This document shows positions 34,436 through 43,424 of a stretch of DNA of 64,000 nucleotides, in pieces. The stretch lies in NCBI RefSeq assembly GCF_000374825.1, contig NZ_KB895393.1:1-64000 (forward strand), in the 5' to 3' direction. The notes beneath the pieces were generated by a model. The model was not told the DNA's origin. It made no database searches and was given only the letters and a program-made list of their open reading frames with translations. How positions within the stretch are numbered: position 1 is the first letter of the stretch; each line of letters opens with the position of its first letter. Source of the stretch: Paenibacillus sanguinis 2301083 = DSM 16941. GTDB lineage: Bacteria; Bacillota; Bacilli; Paenibacillales; Paenibacillaceae. A program made the position numbers and the translations under genes.

Positions 34436-35266
34436 CTATTCTTTGATAGCACCGGCCGTAAGGCCGCTCATTAAATGCTTCTGCATAAACACCGCTGTCA
34501 AAATCACCGGCACCATGGATACAATTCCACCGCTCGCTACCTTTCCCCACTCCGTCAGCTCCTGCTCACTATTCAAGGTGGCTAACTTGAGCGGAATGGT
34601 GAAATCCCCCGGACTTTGAATAAAAATTACGCTGTACAAATACTCATTCCATGAATCCATGAACGATAGAATGGTCACTGCGGCAATCCCCGGCAACACA
34701 AGTGGCAATACCACCTTGTAGAACACCAGAAAATCGGAAGCTCCATCAATTCTGGCACTTTCTTCGATTTCCTCTGGTACGGTATAAAAGAAGGTCACCA
34801 TAAACCAGATGACAAATGGCAGGTTTACCAGCACATGCGCCAGGATGATCGGAATTTTCGTATTCAGCAGTCCGGCATCATTCATGAGTATGTAAAGCGG
34901 GAGCGCAAAGGCGATCGGCGGAAGCACCCGTACCAGCAAAATCCAGATGAGCAGCGTTCGCTTGAACGGAACCCGGAAGGCTTTTCTCCCCAGCACATAG
35001 GCGCTCGATAGCCCAAAGGCCAGCACAATGAGCAAGGACACCGCCGTCACTGTAAAGCTGTTGATAAATGGAATAAGGTAATGATCCTCTGCAAAAATGT
35101 TGATAAAATGCTCCAAGGTGATGGATTTCGGCCAAAGCGTTACAGCAGTGAATACATCAGCCGACTGCTGCGTCGCCATAACGAGCATCCAATAGATCGG
35201 GAACAACGCCCCCGTCAATACCAGAGCCAGCAATCCATATTTGGGCATTGCTCTTAGCCTGTTCAA
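34436..35266 (-). CDS. ABC sugar-type permease, MalG/UgpE class
   Basis: Permease of about 276 residues with six helices and the EAA motif EESARIDGASDFLVFYKVVLP. First gene of the six-gene operon, overlapping nothing upstream. The frame opens at a TTG at 35266 with AAGGAG thirteen bases away; the ATG at 35248 is an alternative. The promoter lies at about 35310-35340 with the GntR sites next to it. Confidence 0.87.
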   Translation of the reverse strand: MNRLRAMPKYGLLALVLTGALFPIYWMLVMATQQSADVFTAVTLWPKSITLEHFINIFAEDHYLIPFINSFTVTAVSLLIVLAFGLSSAYVLGRKAFRVPFKRTLLIWILLVRVLPPIAFALPLYILMNDAGLLNTKIPIILAHVLVNLPFVIWFMVTFFYTVPEEIEESARIDGASDFLVFYKVVLPLVLPGIAAVTILSFMDSWNEYLYSVIFIQSPGDFTIPLKLATLNSEQELTEWGKVASGGIVSMVPVILTAVFMQKHLMSGLTAGAIKE

Positions 35267-35295
35267 GTGTTCAAATATTCTCCTTCCCTTTGATG

Positions 35296-35311
35296 GTCTA
35301 GACGTCTATAC
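35296..35311 (-). promoter_or_regulatory. Two abutting HutC/GntR operator octamers
   Basis: GTCTAGAC (35296-35303) and GTCTATAC (35304-35311) both match the GTMTAKAC consensus of HutC-subfamily GntR regulators. They lie 30-45 bases before the MalG-type permease start and just after a TATAGT -10-like element on the minus strand. They would block transcription of the operon that encodes the GntR protein. Confidence 0.7.
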
Positions 35312-35467
35312 CTCCACTATATGGGCTGTTTGTTATCGGGATATTAGTGCTGTTTTAAGGCGGGATGAAATAAATTGGGGGAATCAGGTTGTTTTTGTGC
35401 AGATGAAAATACCTTGATTAGTGAAGGCCTGCATCATGGCCTACCTTCTTGAAAAGGAAAACCGCAC

Positions 35468-37174
35468 ATGAAAAACGTATTGTACATCCCTCTGGATGAT
35501 CGTCCCGTCAATTTGGATGATGTTGTCAGGCAAGGCTACTCGGCAGGCCTCCATTTGATTACTCCGAGCAGCACGGACCTCCGAAATGGTCTGGACACCG
35601 TGGCTATCACCTCGGGCTCCAAAATCCTCGGCACCCGCGAACCGATCTACGGGAATACGGAACACCTTCGGCGGTTCATTCTAAACTTTGCAGCATCGGT
35701 GGATGGATTTATTATCTCTACGGATATGCTGGCTTACGGGGGCCTAATTGGCAGTAGACGCCTGCGTGAATGCGATAGCGGTGATTATCCAGACTATGAT
35801 CGCTCGATAACTCGTCTGCTCGATGTCATTCGCCAGATTAAGCAGCGATACCCATGCAAGCCTGTGTATGTTCTCGATACCATCATGAGACTGGCTACCA
35901 CGACTTATGTGGAAGGCTTGACTTATGACGCATATGTGGAATCCCGTGAGTTGATGGGGCGGCCGCGCCGCTCATGCACCCGCTTTGACGATATTCTGTC
36001 AGACTACAACATTTCAGACACGGGTGAGCCTTACGGAAGCACAACCCATTTTGATAAAGCGGCGTATTACAACACCCGGCGGCATAAGTTCAAAACCAAT
36101 CATTACATTCTGGACCGGTTAACCCGCCCCGGGTTTATCGATTTTCTTGCTATTGGTGTGGATGATGCCAACACGCAGGGGGTACAAATCAACGAAATCC
36201 GCTTCGTGGAACAATTTATTGATCATGCGCTGGATGGATGGGGCGGACAAAATCCGGACCGGGCTGTCATTCTGCCGGATGCGGATGGGCTAGGCCACTC
36301 GCTCGTCGCCCGAATGGCGAATCAATTGTATCGAAATGGAAGAAAGCAACGATTCTCGATTCAATATTACGGTCCGGACGGCTCCACAATCATCAACCCG
36401 TATGAATACATGAGTGTACATGATAACCTGCTTCGCCACATCGATATGGTCGGTGGCAGGCACGTGGCCGAAGCACCGGACATCGAGATTATCGCCATTA
36501 CGGGCGCTGATGATGCAAGCAACGCTGTTCATCGAATACAAACCAACGGCGATAACTCGCAGGCCACGCTTGCCATTGATTTTGTGGGACAAGGGGCGGC
36601 GAATGCCGCCGTGACTGATGCTCTGCTGGAGCAACCTGTAACCGGGCGGCTTCTGGGCTATAGCGGCTGGAACACTGCGGGTAACAAGATCGGCATCGCC
36701 TTGGGCATGGCTCAAGCGAGATATGCCTTCCTCGTTACGGAGACACAAGAATCTGCTTTGGAGAAGGCACTTCAGGCCCACGGGTCCCTATTGTTCAAGC
36801 GCTTCTTAAAGGATTACTACTATAAGGCGGTGACGATCGCCGAGATCAGAGCGTATTCCAGAAGCCATGCCCAATACAGCAACATACCTCAGAATTTTGC
36901 GGACCAGCATATGCTGCTCTTTAATTCACCGGAGGATTACAGCCATGTACTTACGATGCTGCGAGAGCAGATGCAAGCTCATACTCCGGCTCTGGCGAGC
37001 AGGAAGGCCTTTGCCTGGGTCGACAGTACCTCGGCAGCGGCTAACGTGAAGCAAATTCATGGCTCAATCTGGACTCTGGCCGCCTATACGGGCGCAGACT
37101 TAGAACTGAATGATCCGAATTTCAAATGGGGCCGGGCGTTTGAGATTACGTTACAGCCGAGCGTGAGGTTCTGA
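35468..37174 (+). CDS. DUF4127 family protein
   Basis: Protein of 568 residues, opening with the family signature NVLYIPLDDRPVN and continuing with DGFIISTDMLAYGGLIGSR and a central IDFLAIGVDDANTQG block. The activity of DUF4127 is not established. The many Asp/Gly motifs suggest a metal-dependent phosphoesterase or hydrolase. There is no signal peptide. It is transcribed divergently from the ABC-IMPase-PLC operon across a 200-base region that holds the GntR sites, so it probably belongs to the same pathway. The ATG follows AAAAGGAAAACCGCAC. Confidence 0.8.
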   Translation: MKNVLYIPLDDRPVNLDDVVRQGYSAGLHLITPSSTDLRNGLDTVAITSGSKILGTREPIYGNTEHLRRFILNFAASVDGFIISTDMLAYGGLIGSRRLRECDSGDYPDYDRSITRLLDVIRQIKQRYPCKPVYVLDTIMRLATTTYVEGLTYDAYVESRELMGRPRRSCTRFDDILSDYNISDTGEPYGSTTHFDKAAYYNTRRHKFKTNHYILDRLTRPGFIDFLAIGVDDANTQGVQINEIRFVEQFIDHALDGWGGQNPDRAVILPDADGLGHSLVARMANQLYRNGRKQRFSIQYYGPDGSTIINPYEYMSVHDNLLRHIDMVGGRHVAEAPDIEIIAITGADDASNAVHRIQTNGDNSQATLAIDFVGQGAANAAVTDALLEQPVTGRLLGYSGWNTAGNKIGIALGMAQARYAFLVTETQESALEKALQAHGSLLFKRFLKDYYYKAVTIAEIRAYSRSHAQYSNIPQNFADQHMLLFNSPEDYSHVLTMLREQMQAHTPALASRKAFAWVDSTSAAANVKQIHGSIWTLAAYTGADLELNDPNFKWGRAFEITLQPSVRF

Positions 37175-37532
37175 ACACTTTTATTTATTTGAATGCCACA
37201 GCAAGACGGATCATGAAACTGCCTTTATGCGAATGAAAGAAGACCACAACGAGAAAGGCATGAGGCCAAATACTGGCGCTCATGCCCTTGCTCTGAATAA
37301 ATATTGGGCACTTCATCGATAAGATATTTTTACCTTTACTAAGCCAAATTACTGCTATTGTTACAATTATCGCTAGCACTCTCATTAAAAGCACTAGAGA
37401 ACGGAGGTTAACACTTTTGAAGACTATAACCCCTCAAGGGGCTTTATTAAATAGTAACCCATTGTAATGAGGACGATTTGGTGTATGATTTCCATTCTTC
37501 CGGCAAGTCCGTATCTGTATAATCATGTCCAC

Positions 37533-37774
37533 TCCTCGGCACCCGCGAATCGATCTATGGGAATACGGAACATCTTCGGCGGTTCATTCTAAACTGTGCG
37601 GCATCGGTGGATGGATTTATTATCTCTGTGGATATGCTGGCTTACGGGGGCATAATTGGCAGTAGACGCCTGCGTGAATGCGATAGCGGTGATTATCCGG
37701 ACTATGATCGCTCGGCAACCTGTCTGCTTGATGTCATTCGCCGGATCAAGCAGCGATCCCCCAGCAAGCCTGTA
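37533..37774 (+). pseudogene. Decayed partial duplicate of the DUF4127 gene
   Basis: About 242 bases that match 35625-35866 with around fifteen substitutions and no insertion over most of the length. They cover codons for the LGTREPIYGN to DVIRQIKQRYP part of the gene. There is no start, no 5' or 3' remainder and no open frame of length. The rest of 37175-37800 shows a small CCCC/GGGG hairpin near 37430 and a weak minus-strand frame with no ribosome binding site. Confidence 0.85.
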
Positions 37775-37801
37775 GGGACATACTGAGCACAGGCCAATGA
37801 T

Positions 37802-38380
37802 TTAATTCTTGAGAAATCGGGCATGCAGTCCTGCAAGAAAAGTATCCAGCATTTCCTGAAAGCTCTCCTCCCGATCTACGGGCAAGCCAAATCCACCTCG
37901 ATGCTCTAGCGAAGCAAAGCCATGCAGGAGACTTCGCAAGGCGCGCGCCATGTGGATCGTATCCGACTCCCCCAGACGATACGAGCGAAGAACCTGGGTG
38001 ACCAGATCAAGTATTTCCTGTGCCGCCTGCTTGACCTCAGCATCCTCCTGATCGGGCACAAAAAACGTTATCTCGTATAGACCCGGATGAGCTCTTGCAA
38101 AGTGGAGATAGGCCTTAGATATCTCCAGAAAGGCCTCATCACCGGAGCGGCCTATAGCTGCCCGCATCATCACAGAGCAAAGCTGCTTCAGACCATAGAT
38201 CGAAAGCTGGCGCTTTACATCCGGCAAGCCATCCACATGATTATAGAGTGAAGGAGAGCGAATCTCCAGCTTCTGCGCCAGAGCTGCCAATGTTAATTCG
38301 TCAATTCCCTGAGCATCTATAATCTCTATCGCAGCGTCTAATATATGAGGTAATTTAATGTTGTTTCTGCTTGCCATCAT
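37802..38380 (-). CDS. TetR-family repressor
   Basis: Protein of 192 residues. The N-terminal helix-turn-helix (residues 10-55) reads ILDAAIEIIDAQGIDELTLAALAQKLEIRS followed by SLYNHV. The C-terminal ligand domain is of the WHG/TetR_C_33 type (ALRSLLHGFASLEHRGGFGL). It is 14 bases downstream of the MBL-hydrolase gene, in the same operon. A palindrome over the -10 of the operon promoter (39160-39176) is its likely operator. Confidence 0.87.
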   Translation of the reverse strand: MMASRNNIKLPHILDAAIEIIDAQGIDELTLAALAQKLEIRSPSLYNHVDGLPDVKRQLSIYGLKQLCSVMMRAAIGRSGDEAFLEISKAYLHFARAHPGLYEITFFVPDQEDAEVKQAAQEILDLVTQVLRSYRLGESDTIHMARALRSLLHGFASLEHRGGFGLPVDREESFQEMLDTFLAGLHARFLKN

Positions 38381-38394
38381 TCATTCGCTCCTTC

Positions 38395-39123
38395 TTATTT
38401 GGGCTCACGGATCAAGGCCCTCGCCATCTCCGCCTCCTTGATTGCCTGTCTGATTGCATCGGCAGGATTCTCCAGCATAGAACCATGACCTACTGCAAGC
38501 AGGGTTGGCTGAAGCTCGCTTATTTTCTTTGCACTTGCAACAGCCTCGCGTTTAGACCAGGTTGCTATGGCCGGGAAAGGGAACCCCAGCCTCATCCTGC
38601 CTGCAACAGCAATTCCTCCACGTGTCTGAAAGGCATCTCCGGCAATAAGTATCCGATTGCGAGTATCTAAAAAAGCCATGGAACCCGGCGTATGTCCAGG
38701 AACCGCAACCGCTAACAGCGAGCCTACGTGGTCCCCCTCCTGCAAAAGTACATCTGCTCTGGTCTCGACCTTGGTAGGCATACTGCCGCGAATAGGCAAA
38801 TCAGGCTCCCCTGGTAACAACGACATGTCTCCTCCTAGCAATTTTGCGTCCCGCTCCGAAATATAGACTGGAACGTCAGGCATAGCTTCTATAAGCAAAT
38901 CCAGCGCGCCGACATGATCCAGATGGGCATGTGTCAACACAATCCGGGCGATTGGCTTACCGAGCTGGCTGGCAGCTTGCAAAATACTCTTGGCGCCAAA
39001 GGCCATCCCTGTATCTATTAAAGTTAGCCCATCCTTTTCCTCTACAAAATAACAGTTCATGGGGAAGATACGAGGCAACAACGCCAACTGGGTCACGGTT
39101 TTTATGGTTACAATTCTACTCAT
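38395..39123 (-). CDS. Metallo-beta-lactamase-fold hydrolase
   Basis: About 242 residues from the ATG at 39123 (GAGG six bases before). The zinc ligands are visible: THAHLDHVGALD, VPGHTPGS, LIAGDAFQ and a late GHGS. This looks like the quorum-quenching lactonase/glyoxalase II-like branch of the MBL superfamily, with an unknown substrate. It is the first gene of a two-gene operon with a TetR regulator, so its expression is probably induced by its substrate. Confidence 0.85.
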   Translation of the reverse strand: MSRIVTIKTVTQLALLPRIFPMNCYFVEEKDGLTLIDTGMAFGAKSILQAASQLGKPIARIVLTHAHLDHVGALDLLIEAMPDVPVYISERDAKLLGGDMSLLPGEPDLPIRGSMPTKVETRADVLLQEGDHVGSLLAVAVPGHTPGSMAFLDTRNRILIAGDAFQTRGGIAVAGRMRLGFPFPAIATWSKREAVASAKKISELQPTLLAVGHGSMLENPADAIRQAIKEAEMARALIREPK

Positions 39124-39159
39124 GAGCCACCTCACTTTCCATTGTTATCAATCACTATA

Positions 39160-39193
39160 AACTAATTATATTAGTTATATAATTAATTGTAAA
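39160..39193 (-). promoter_or_regulatory. Promoter with a TetR-type palindrome over the -10 box
   Basis: On the minus strand TTTACA (39188-39193) and TATAAT (39165-39170) are 17 bases apart, a good sigma-A promoter. AACTAAT-TAT-ATTAGTT (39160-39176) is a perfect inverted repeat covering the -10. A second, imperfect copy of the half site lies at 39201-39217 upstream of the -35. Confidence 0.82.
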
Positions 39194-39243
39194 CATAAAA
39201 AACTAATTATATTATATAAATAATTCGTATTGTCCATAAACAA

Positions 39244-39300
39244 AACAAAAACATGGAATTTCTATACTCGTACATCTGCACAAGTAGAGGGTTCCATGTT
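39244..39300 (-). terminator. Terminator of the double P-loop ATPase gene
   Basis: ACATGGAA (39251-39258) pairs with TTCCATGT (39292-39299), with a partial inner stem. On the minus strand a T-rich tract follows. A short 11-base tandem repeat (CATCGCCACGG) lies between it and the gene at 39322-39353. Confidence 0.65.
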
Positions 39301-39382
39301 TTAGAGTCCTACCATCTGCACCACCACGGCATCGCCACGGCATCGCCACGGTATCACCAAATAGTGCCGAGGCAGCTTTCTC

Positions 39383-40486
39383 CTATCTTGATAACTCAGC
39401 CTCCAGGGCCATCAGTTCCGCACGAATGCCCTCCCTTAGTTCATCCACGATGGCAAAATCCATCGCTGCGACATAAATCTCCTCTAACTGATCACGATGC
39501 CGTTTGGCTTCGGCCAGAGAGGAAATTCCCTTCTGCATCTTGGTTTTATATTGTGCTCCCATCTGTGCAATCTCTGCGGCAAAACGCTCGTCAGTACCCG
39601 GCGTAACGAATACGCTGTAGGTATCAAGGATTTTATCCCCTGCCCGTTCCGGCTGGTATTCATGGGGGGCCGTGCTGTCAAAAATAGCAAAATCCAGGGC
39701 GCGGACAATGACCATATCCAGGCTGTACGGGTCAAAACCGCAGTGATAAACCTCTGTATTGTAGCCCCGCTGCTCTGCTGCTGAGGCCACCTTTTTCAGA
39801 ATCGTAGATTTTCCGGTACCGGCCCGCCCTTTGAGGAAATAACGCTTGGCCAAGCCTTCCGTTAAATTAGGTACAAAATCAACCGCCCCTGTCGGGGTTG
39901 CTGCGCCCAGGAAGCGATGCTTGACTTCGGGCGCACCGGACTGTTTTTTCCCTTCAAAGAGACGATATAACAGTTCCTCCGTCCACTCATTCGCCCTGTC
40001 GAAGTCCATTTGTCCAAAGTAAATTTTTTCCCATTGGTCATGAATCCGGAGCGCATCGGCAAAATGGCTATAGGCCGCCTGATATGCATCTGTAACCTGT
40101 TGATTCAATCGTTCAATGGGCTCCCGCTGAGCAGCTAGCTGCCGAGAGTGCCATGCACCTCCGAGACTCACATATTCCTCAACCGCCCCTGGCGCTTTAG
40201 GCTCGACCACATGCGGTGCCGTACCATCCACAATTCCGGCCCTCAGAGCAGGGATGATTACCGCATCGATGGAATCCCGATCCGACGAGCAATGGATATA
40301 TTCAATATCGAATCCCTGTTCCGACCATTCCGAGCCGATCGCCTTCATCAAGGAGGATTTCCCCGTTCCGGGGCCACCTTTTAAAATAAATAAACGCCGG
40401 AGCCCCTGAAAGTTCGACTCAAACAAGTTATGGAAGCCTCGTGCCGTATTCCCGCCGCCAAAGTATCTTAATATTTTCCCTGCCAT
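39383..40486 (-). CDS. Double P-loop ATPase of the PRK06851 type
   Basis: Protein of 367 residues made of two related halves, each with a Walker A motif: LKGGPGTGKSSLMKAI near residue 35 and LKGRAGTGKSTILKKV near 218. Each half also shares a late Asp-Ser/Ala block (DRDSIDAVIIPAL, PYSLDMVIVRALD). The doubled architecture matches the conserved ATP-binding PRK06851 group of spore-forming Firmicutes, role unknown. The ATG follows AGGAAGGGTAAGC. It is a single-gene unit. Confidence 0.8.
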   Translation of the reverse strand: MAGKILRYFGGGNTARGFHNLFESNFQGLRRLFILKGGPGTGKSSLMKAIGSEWSEQGFDIEYIHCSSDRDSIDAVIIPALRAGIVDGTAPHVVEPKAPGAVEEYVSLGGAWHSRQLAAQREPIERLNQQVTDAYQAAYSHFADALRIHDQWEKIYFGQMDFDRANEWTEELLYRLFEGKKQSGAPEVKHRFLGAATPTGAVDFVPNLTEGLAKRYFLKGRAGTGKSTILKKVASAAEQRGYNTEVYHCGFDPYSLDMVIVRALDFAIFDSTAPHEYQPERAGDKILDTYSVFVTPGTDERFAAEIAQMGAQYKTKMQKGISSLAEAKRHRDQLEEIYVAAMDFAIVDELREGIRAELMALEAELSR

Positions 40487-40609
40487 GCTTACCCTTCCTT
40501 TCCTAAACCTTTGCCTAGACTGCTCTTACCTTACAATATGCGTCAGATTATGCGAAGGTGCCTAGATGGATCGCGGCTGGACAAACCAACGAAACTTTGC
40601 ATGGATATA

Positions 40610-40668
40610 TTTACAATAATTGGTATACATGCTATGTTGAATATGAAAGCGTATCCATTAATGGATAC
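40610..40668 (+). promoter_or_regulatory. Mannanase promoter with cre site and 18-bp palindrome
   Basis: TTTACA (40610-40615) and TATGTT (40633-40638) are 17 bases apart. ATGAAAGCGTATCCAT (40643-40658) fits the catabolite-responsive element consensus WTGNAANCGNWNNCWW at every fixed position. Overlapping it, GTATCCATTAATGGATAC (40651-40668) is a perfect palindrome just past the likely transcription start. Confidence 0.72.
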
Positions 40669-40710
40669 ATGATAAGCTTTCACACTTTACATGGAAAGGA
40701 AGGATGAATC

Positions 40711-43284
40711 ATGAATCATTTGCTCCAGAAGACAACCGTAATGGTACTGGCATTGACTTTACTGCTCGGATTGCTGACAGCGCCCGTTCATGCAGACACC
40801 CCACTTTTCATCATTGAGGGCGAGGATGCCCAGCTTACCTCCGATCTTCAAGTAGCCACCGAGATCTATGGGCAGCCCAAGCCCGGATACTCCGGCAGCG
40901 GATTCGTTTGGATGCAAAATTCCGGTACGATCACTTTCAACGTAACAGTCCCGGAAACCGGCATGTATGCCATATCCACCCGGTACATGCAGGAGCTTAG
41001 CGCCGATGGCAGGCTGCAATACTTGGCTGTCAATGGCAAATCCAAGGGTTCGTATATGCTCCCTCACACGACAGAATGGTCAAACTTCGATTTCGGCTAC
41101 CACAAGCTGACCCAAGGCAGCAACATAATCGAATTGAAGGCTGGCTGGGGCTTCGCTTACTTTGACACCTTCACGGTGGATTTTGCCGACTTGGACCCTC
41201 TGGAGGTACAGCCGATTTTGAGCGATCCTCAGGCTACGCCGGAAGCACAGATTCTTATGAATTACTTGACCGAGGTTTATGGCGATCATATCATTTCTGG
41301 CCAACAGGAAATTTACGGAGGGGGAAATGACGGCAACCCTGAATTGGAATTCGCTTGGATTTATGATTTAACCGGCAAGTATCCGGCTATTCGCGGCTTC
41401 GACTTTATGAACTATAATCCGTTGTACGGATGGGAGGACGGGACCACCGATCGGATGATCGATTGGGTGAACAACCGGGGCGGAATCGCTACAGCCGCTT
41501 GGCATATCAATGTGCCGCGCGACTTCACGGCTTATCAGCTTGGAGATTTCATAGATTGGAAGGATGCCACCTATAAGCCGACGGAGACTAATTTTAACAC
41601 CGCCAACGCGGTGATTCCTGGCACCAAAGAATATCAATATGTGATGATGACGATTGAGGATTTGGCACAGCAGCTTCAAATTTTGCAGGATAATCATGTG
41701 CCCGTCATTTTCCGCCCTTATCATGAGGCTGAAGGCAATGGGGGCTTGAATGGAGAGGGAGCATGGTTCTGGTGGGCAACGGCTGGAGCGGAGGTGTACA
41801 AGCAACTTTGGGATATCCTCTATACCGAGCTGACAGAGACCTATGACTTACACAACTTGATCTGGACTTATAACAGCTACGTCTATAGCACCTCTCCGGC
41901 CTGGTATCCCGGCAATCATCAGGTAGACCTGGTTGGCTATGATAAATACAATACGATCTATAACCGTGATGACGGGTTGTCCGGCGTTCCCAATGAGGAT
42001 GCGATTACTTCGATCTTCTATCAGCTTGTTGAGCTTACTGAGGGTAAGAAAATGGTAGCCATGACCGAGAACGATACTGTGCCAAGCTTGCAAAATCTGA
42101 CGGAGGAAAAGGCGGGCTGGCTTTACTTCTGCCCTTGGTACGGCGAATATCTGATGAGCTCGGCCTTTAACTATCCAGCCACTCTGACTACGCTGTATCA
42201 AAGCGATTATGTGATCACGCTGGATGAGCTGCCCGATCTCAATCAAGGCAATCCGATTCCAAGCGCTTCCATCGCACCCGAAAGTATCGTGCTGGATCCA
42301 GATACGGGCCCTCCAAGCGATCAGGCCATCACCATTCAGTTTAACGGCCACACGTTAACCGCGCTACTGTTAGACGGGATTGCACTAGACAAGGGGCTGG
42401 ATTATACGTTGAGCGAAAATACGCTTTTGTTGAAAAAGGAGTTTCTAGCACAATTACCGGCAGGCGATCACGCTATTCTCTTTGATTTTAATCAAGGAAA
42501 GGATTCTGTATTGCAAATCAGCATTGTCGATTCCACACCTAACGCCGTGATTTCACCCGTGAACACAACCTTTGATCAGGCAGCTGATCTGCAGCAGGAC
42601 ATTGCCCTATCCCTTAGCTTAAACGGCCACCAACTTGCCAGCATAGCTAATGGAAGCCAGGAGCTGGTTGCCGATCAGGATTTTACCGTCTCCAGTTCTT
42701 CGATTGTTATCAGCAAATCCTATCTATCCACATTACCGCTGGGACAACATGTGCTTACCTTTCATTTTAGCGGAGGAAATGACGCCACTCTTACTATTAA
42801 TGTAGTGGATACCAGCGAGCCTGCTTCCCCTGGAGGCTTGATCGTCCAAGCCTTTAATAGCAATACAAACAACTCCGCCAACGGGATATCCCCAAATTTC
42901 AGGGTCGTTAATACAAACGATTCGGCGATCCAATTGAGTGATATCACACTCCGGTATTACTATACCATTGATGGAGACAACCAGCAGAGCTTCTGGTGCG
43001 ACTGGGCCAACATCGGAAGCGCCCATATCACTGGAAAATTTGTGAAGCTAGAGAATGCGAATGCAGGTGCTGATTATGCGTTCGAGCTTGGATTTGCCCC
43101 ATCTGCCGGAACACTTGATCCCGGTGAAAGTGCGGAAATTCAAATACGCTTCTCGAAGAACAACTGGTCTGATTACGACCAGACCAACGACTACTCCTTC
43201 AAAGCCTCTGCCAGCCAGTTTGAGAATCACGAGCAGGTTACGGGATACCTGAATGGGCAGTTAGCGTGGGGCATAGAGCCGTAA
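40711..43284 (+). CDS. Secreted GH26 endo-beta-1,4-mannanase with CBM35-like, X2 and CBM3 modules
   Basis: Protein of 857 residues that should cleave beta-mannan chains outside the cell. Order: signal peptide (1-28, APVHA|D); N-terminal CBM6/35-like carbohydrate-binding domain (about 32-160); GH26 catalytic domain (about 175-510), with likely acid/base E339 in RPYHEAEG and nucleophile E453 in MTEND; two X2 modules (about 520-610 and 615-705); CBM3 (about 710-857, AFNSNTNNSANGISPNFRV). It has no dockerin, so it is not recruited to the cohesin scaffold of this window. The ATG follows AAAGGAAGGATGAATC. A strong terminator is immediately downstream. The cre site indicates CcpA control. Confidence 0.93.
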   Translation: MNHLLQKTTVMVLALTLLLGLLTAPVHADTPLFIIEGEDAQLTSDLQVATEIYGQPKPGYSGSGFVWMQNSGTITFNVTVPETGMYAISTRYMQELSADGRLQYLAVNGKSKGSYMLPHTTEWSNFDFGYHKLTQGSNIIELKAGWGFAYFDTFTVDFADLDPLEVQPILSDPQATPEAQILMNYLTEVYGDHIISGQQEIYGGGNDGNPELEFAWIYDLTGKYPAIRGFDFMNYNPLYGWEDGTTDRMIDWVNNRGGIATAAWHINVPRDFTAYQLGDFIDWKDATYKPTETNFNTANAVIPGTKEYQYVMMTIEDLAQQLQILQDNHVPVIFRPYHEAEGNGGLNGEGAWFWWATAGAEVYKQLWDILYTELTETYDLHNLIWTYNSYVYSTSPAWYPGNHQVDLVGYDKYNTIYNRDDGLSGVPNEDAITSIFYQLVELTEGKKMVAMTENDTVPSLQNLTEEKAGWLYFCPWYGEYLMSSAFNYPATLTTLYQSDYVITLDELPDLNQGNPIPSASIAPESIVLDPDTGPPSDQAITIQFNGHTLTALLLDGIALDKGLDYTLSENTLLLKKEFLAQLPAGDHAILFDFNQGKDSVLQISIVDSTPNAVISPVNTTFDQAADLQQDIALSLSLNGHQLASIANGSQELVADQDFTVSSSSIVISKSYLSTLPLGQHVLTFHFSGGNDATLTINVVDTSEPASPGGLIVQAFNSNTNNSANGISPNFRVVNTNDSAIQLSDITLRYYYTIDGDNQQSFWCDWANIGSAHITGKFVKLENANAGADYAFELGFAPSAGTLDPGESAEIQIRFSKNNWSDYDQTNDYSFKASASQFENHEQVTGYLNGQLAWGIEP

Positions 43285-43297
43285 GCGAATGAGGCAG

Positions 43298-43346
43298 AAA
43301 AGGGGTTGGAGCAACGGGAGGACTCTCCCTGCTTCAACCCCTTTTT
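43298..43346 (+). terminator. Strong terminator after the mannanase gene
   Basis: AAAAGGGGTTGGAGCA at 43298-43313 pairs with TGCTTCAACCCCTTTT, with an inner GGGAG/CTCCC stem. Further T residues follow on the plus strand. Confidence 0.9.
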
Positions 43347-43424
43347 GCGACTATAGCCTGGTTTGAATAAATGTTTTGTTCTATAGACCCTGCCACAGAC
43401 GATTTATACCATATGCCAAAAATG

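Noticed and set aside
37185..37394. Minus-strand frame of 69 residues beside DUF4127
   Set aside because: It starts at GTG with no ribosome binding site. The hydrophobic start alone is not enough to call a gene.
39322..39353. 11-base tandem repeat CATCGCCACGG as a CRISPR-like array
   Set aside because: Only two to three adjacent copies with no spacers; a simple short tandem repeat.
40711..43284. Mannanase as the enzyme of the cohesin-dockerin system
   Set aside because: Its C-terminus is a CBM3 and no dockerin loops are present; X2 modules alone do not bind cohesins.
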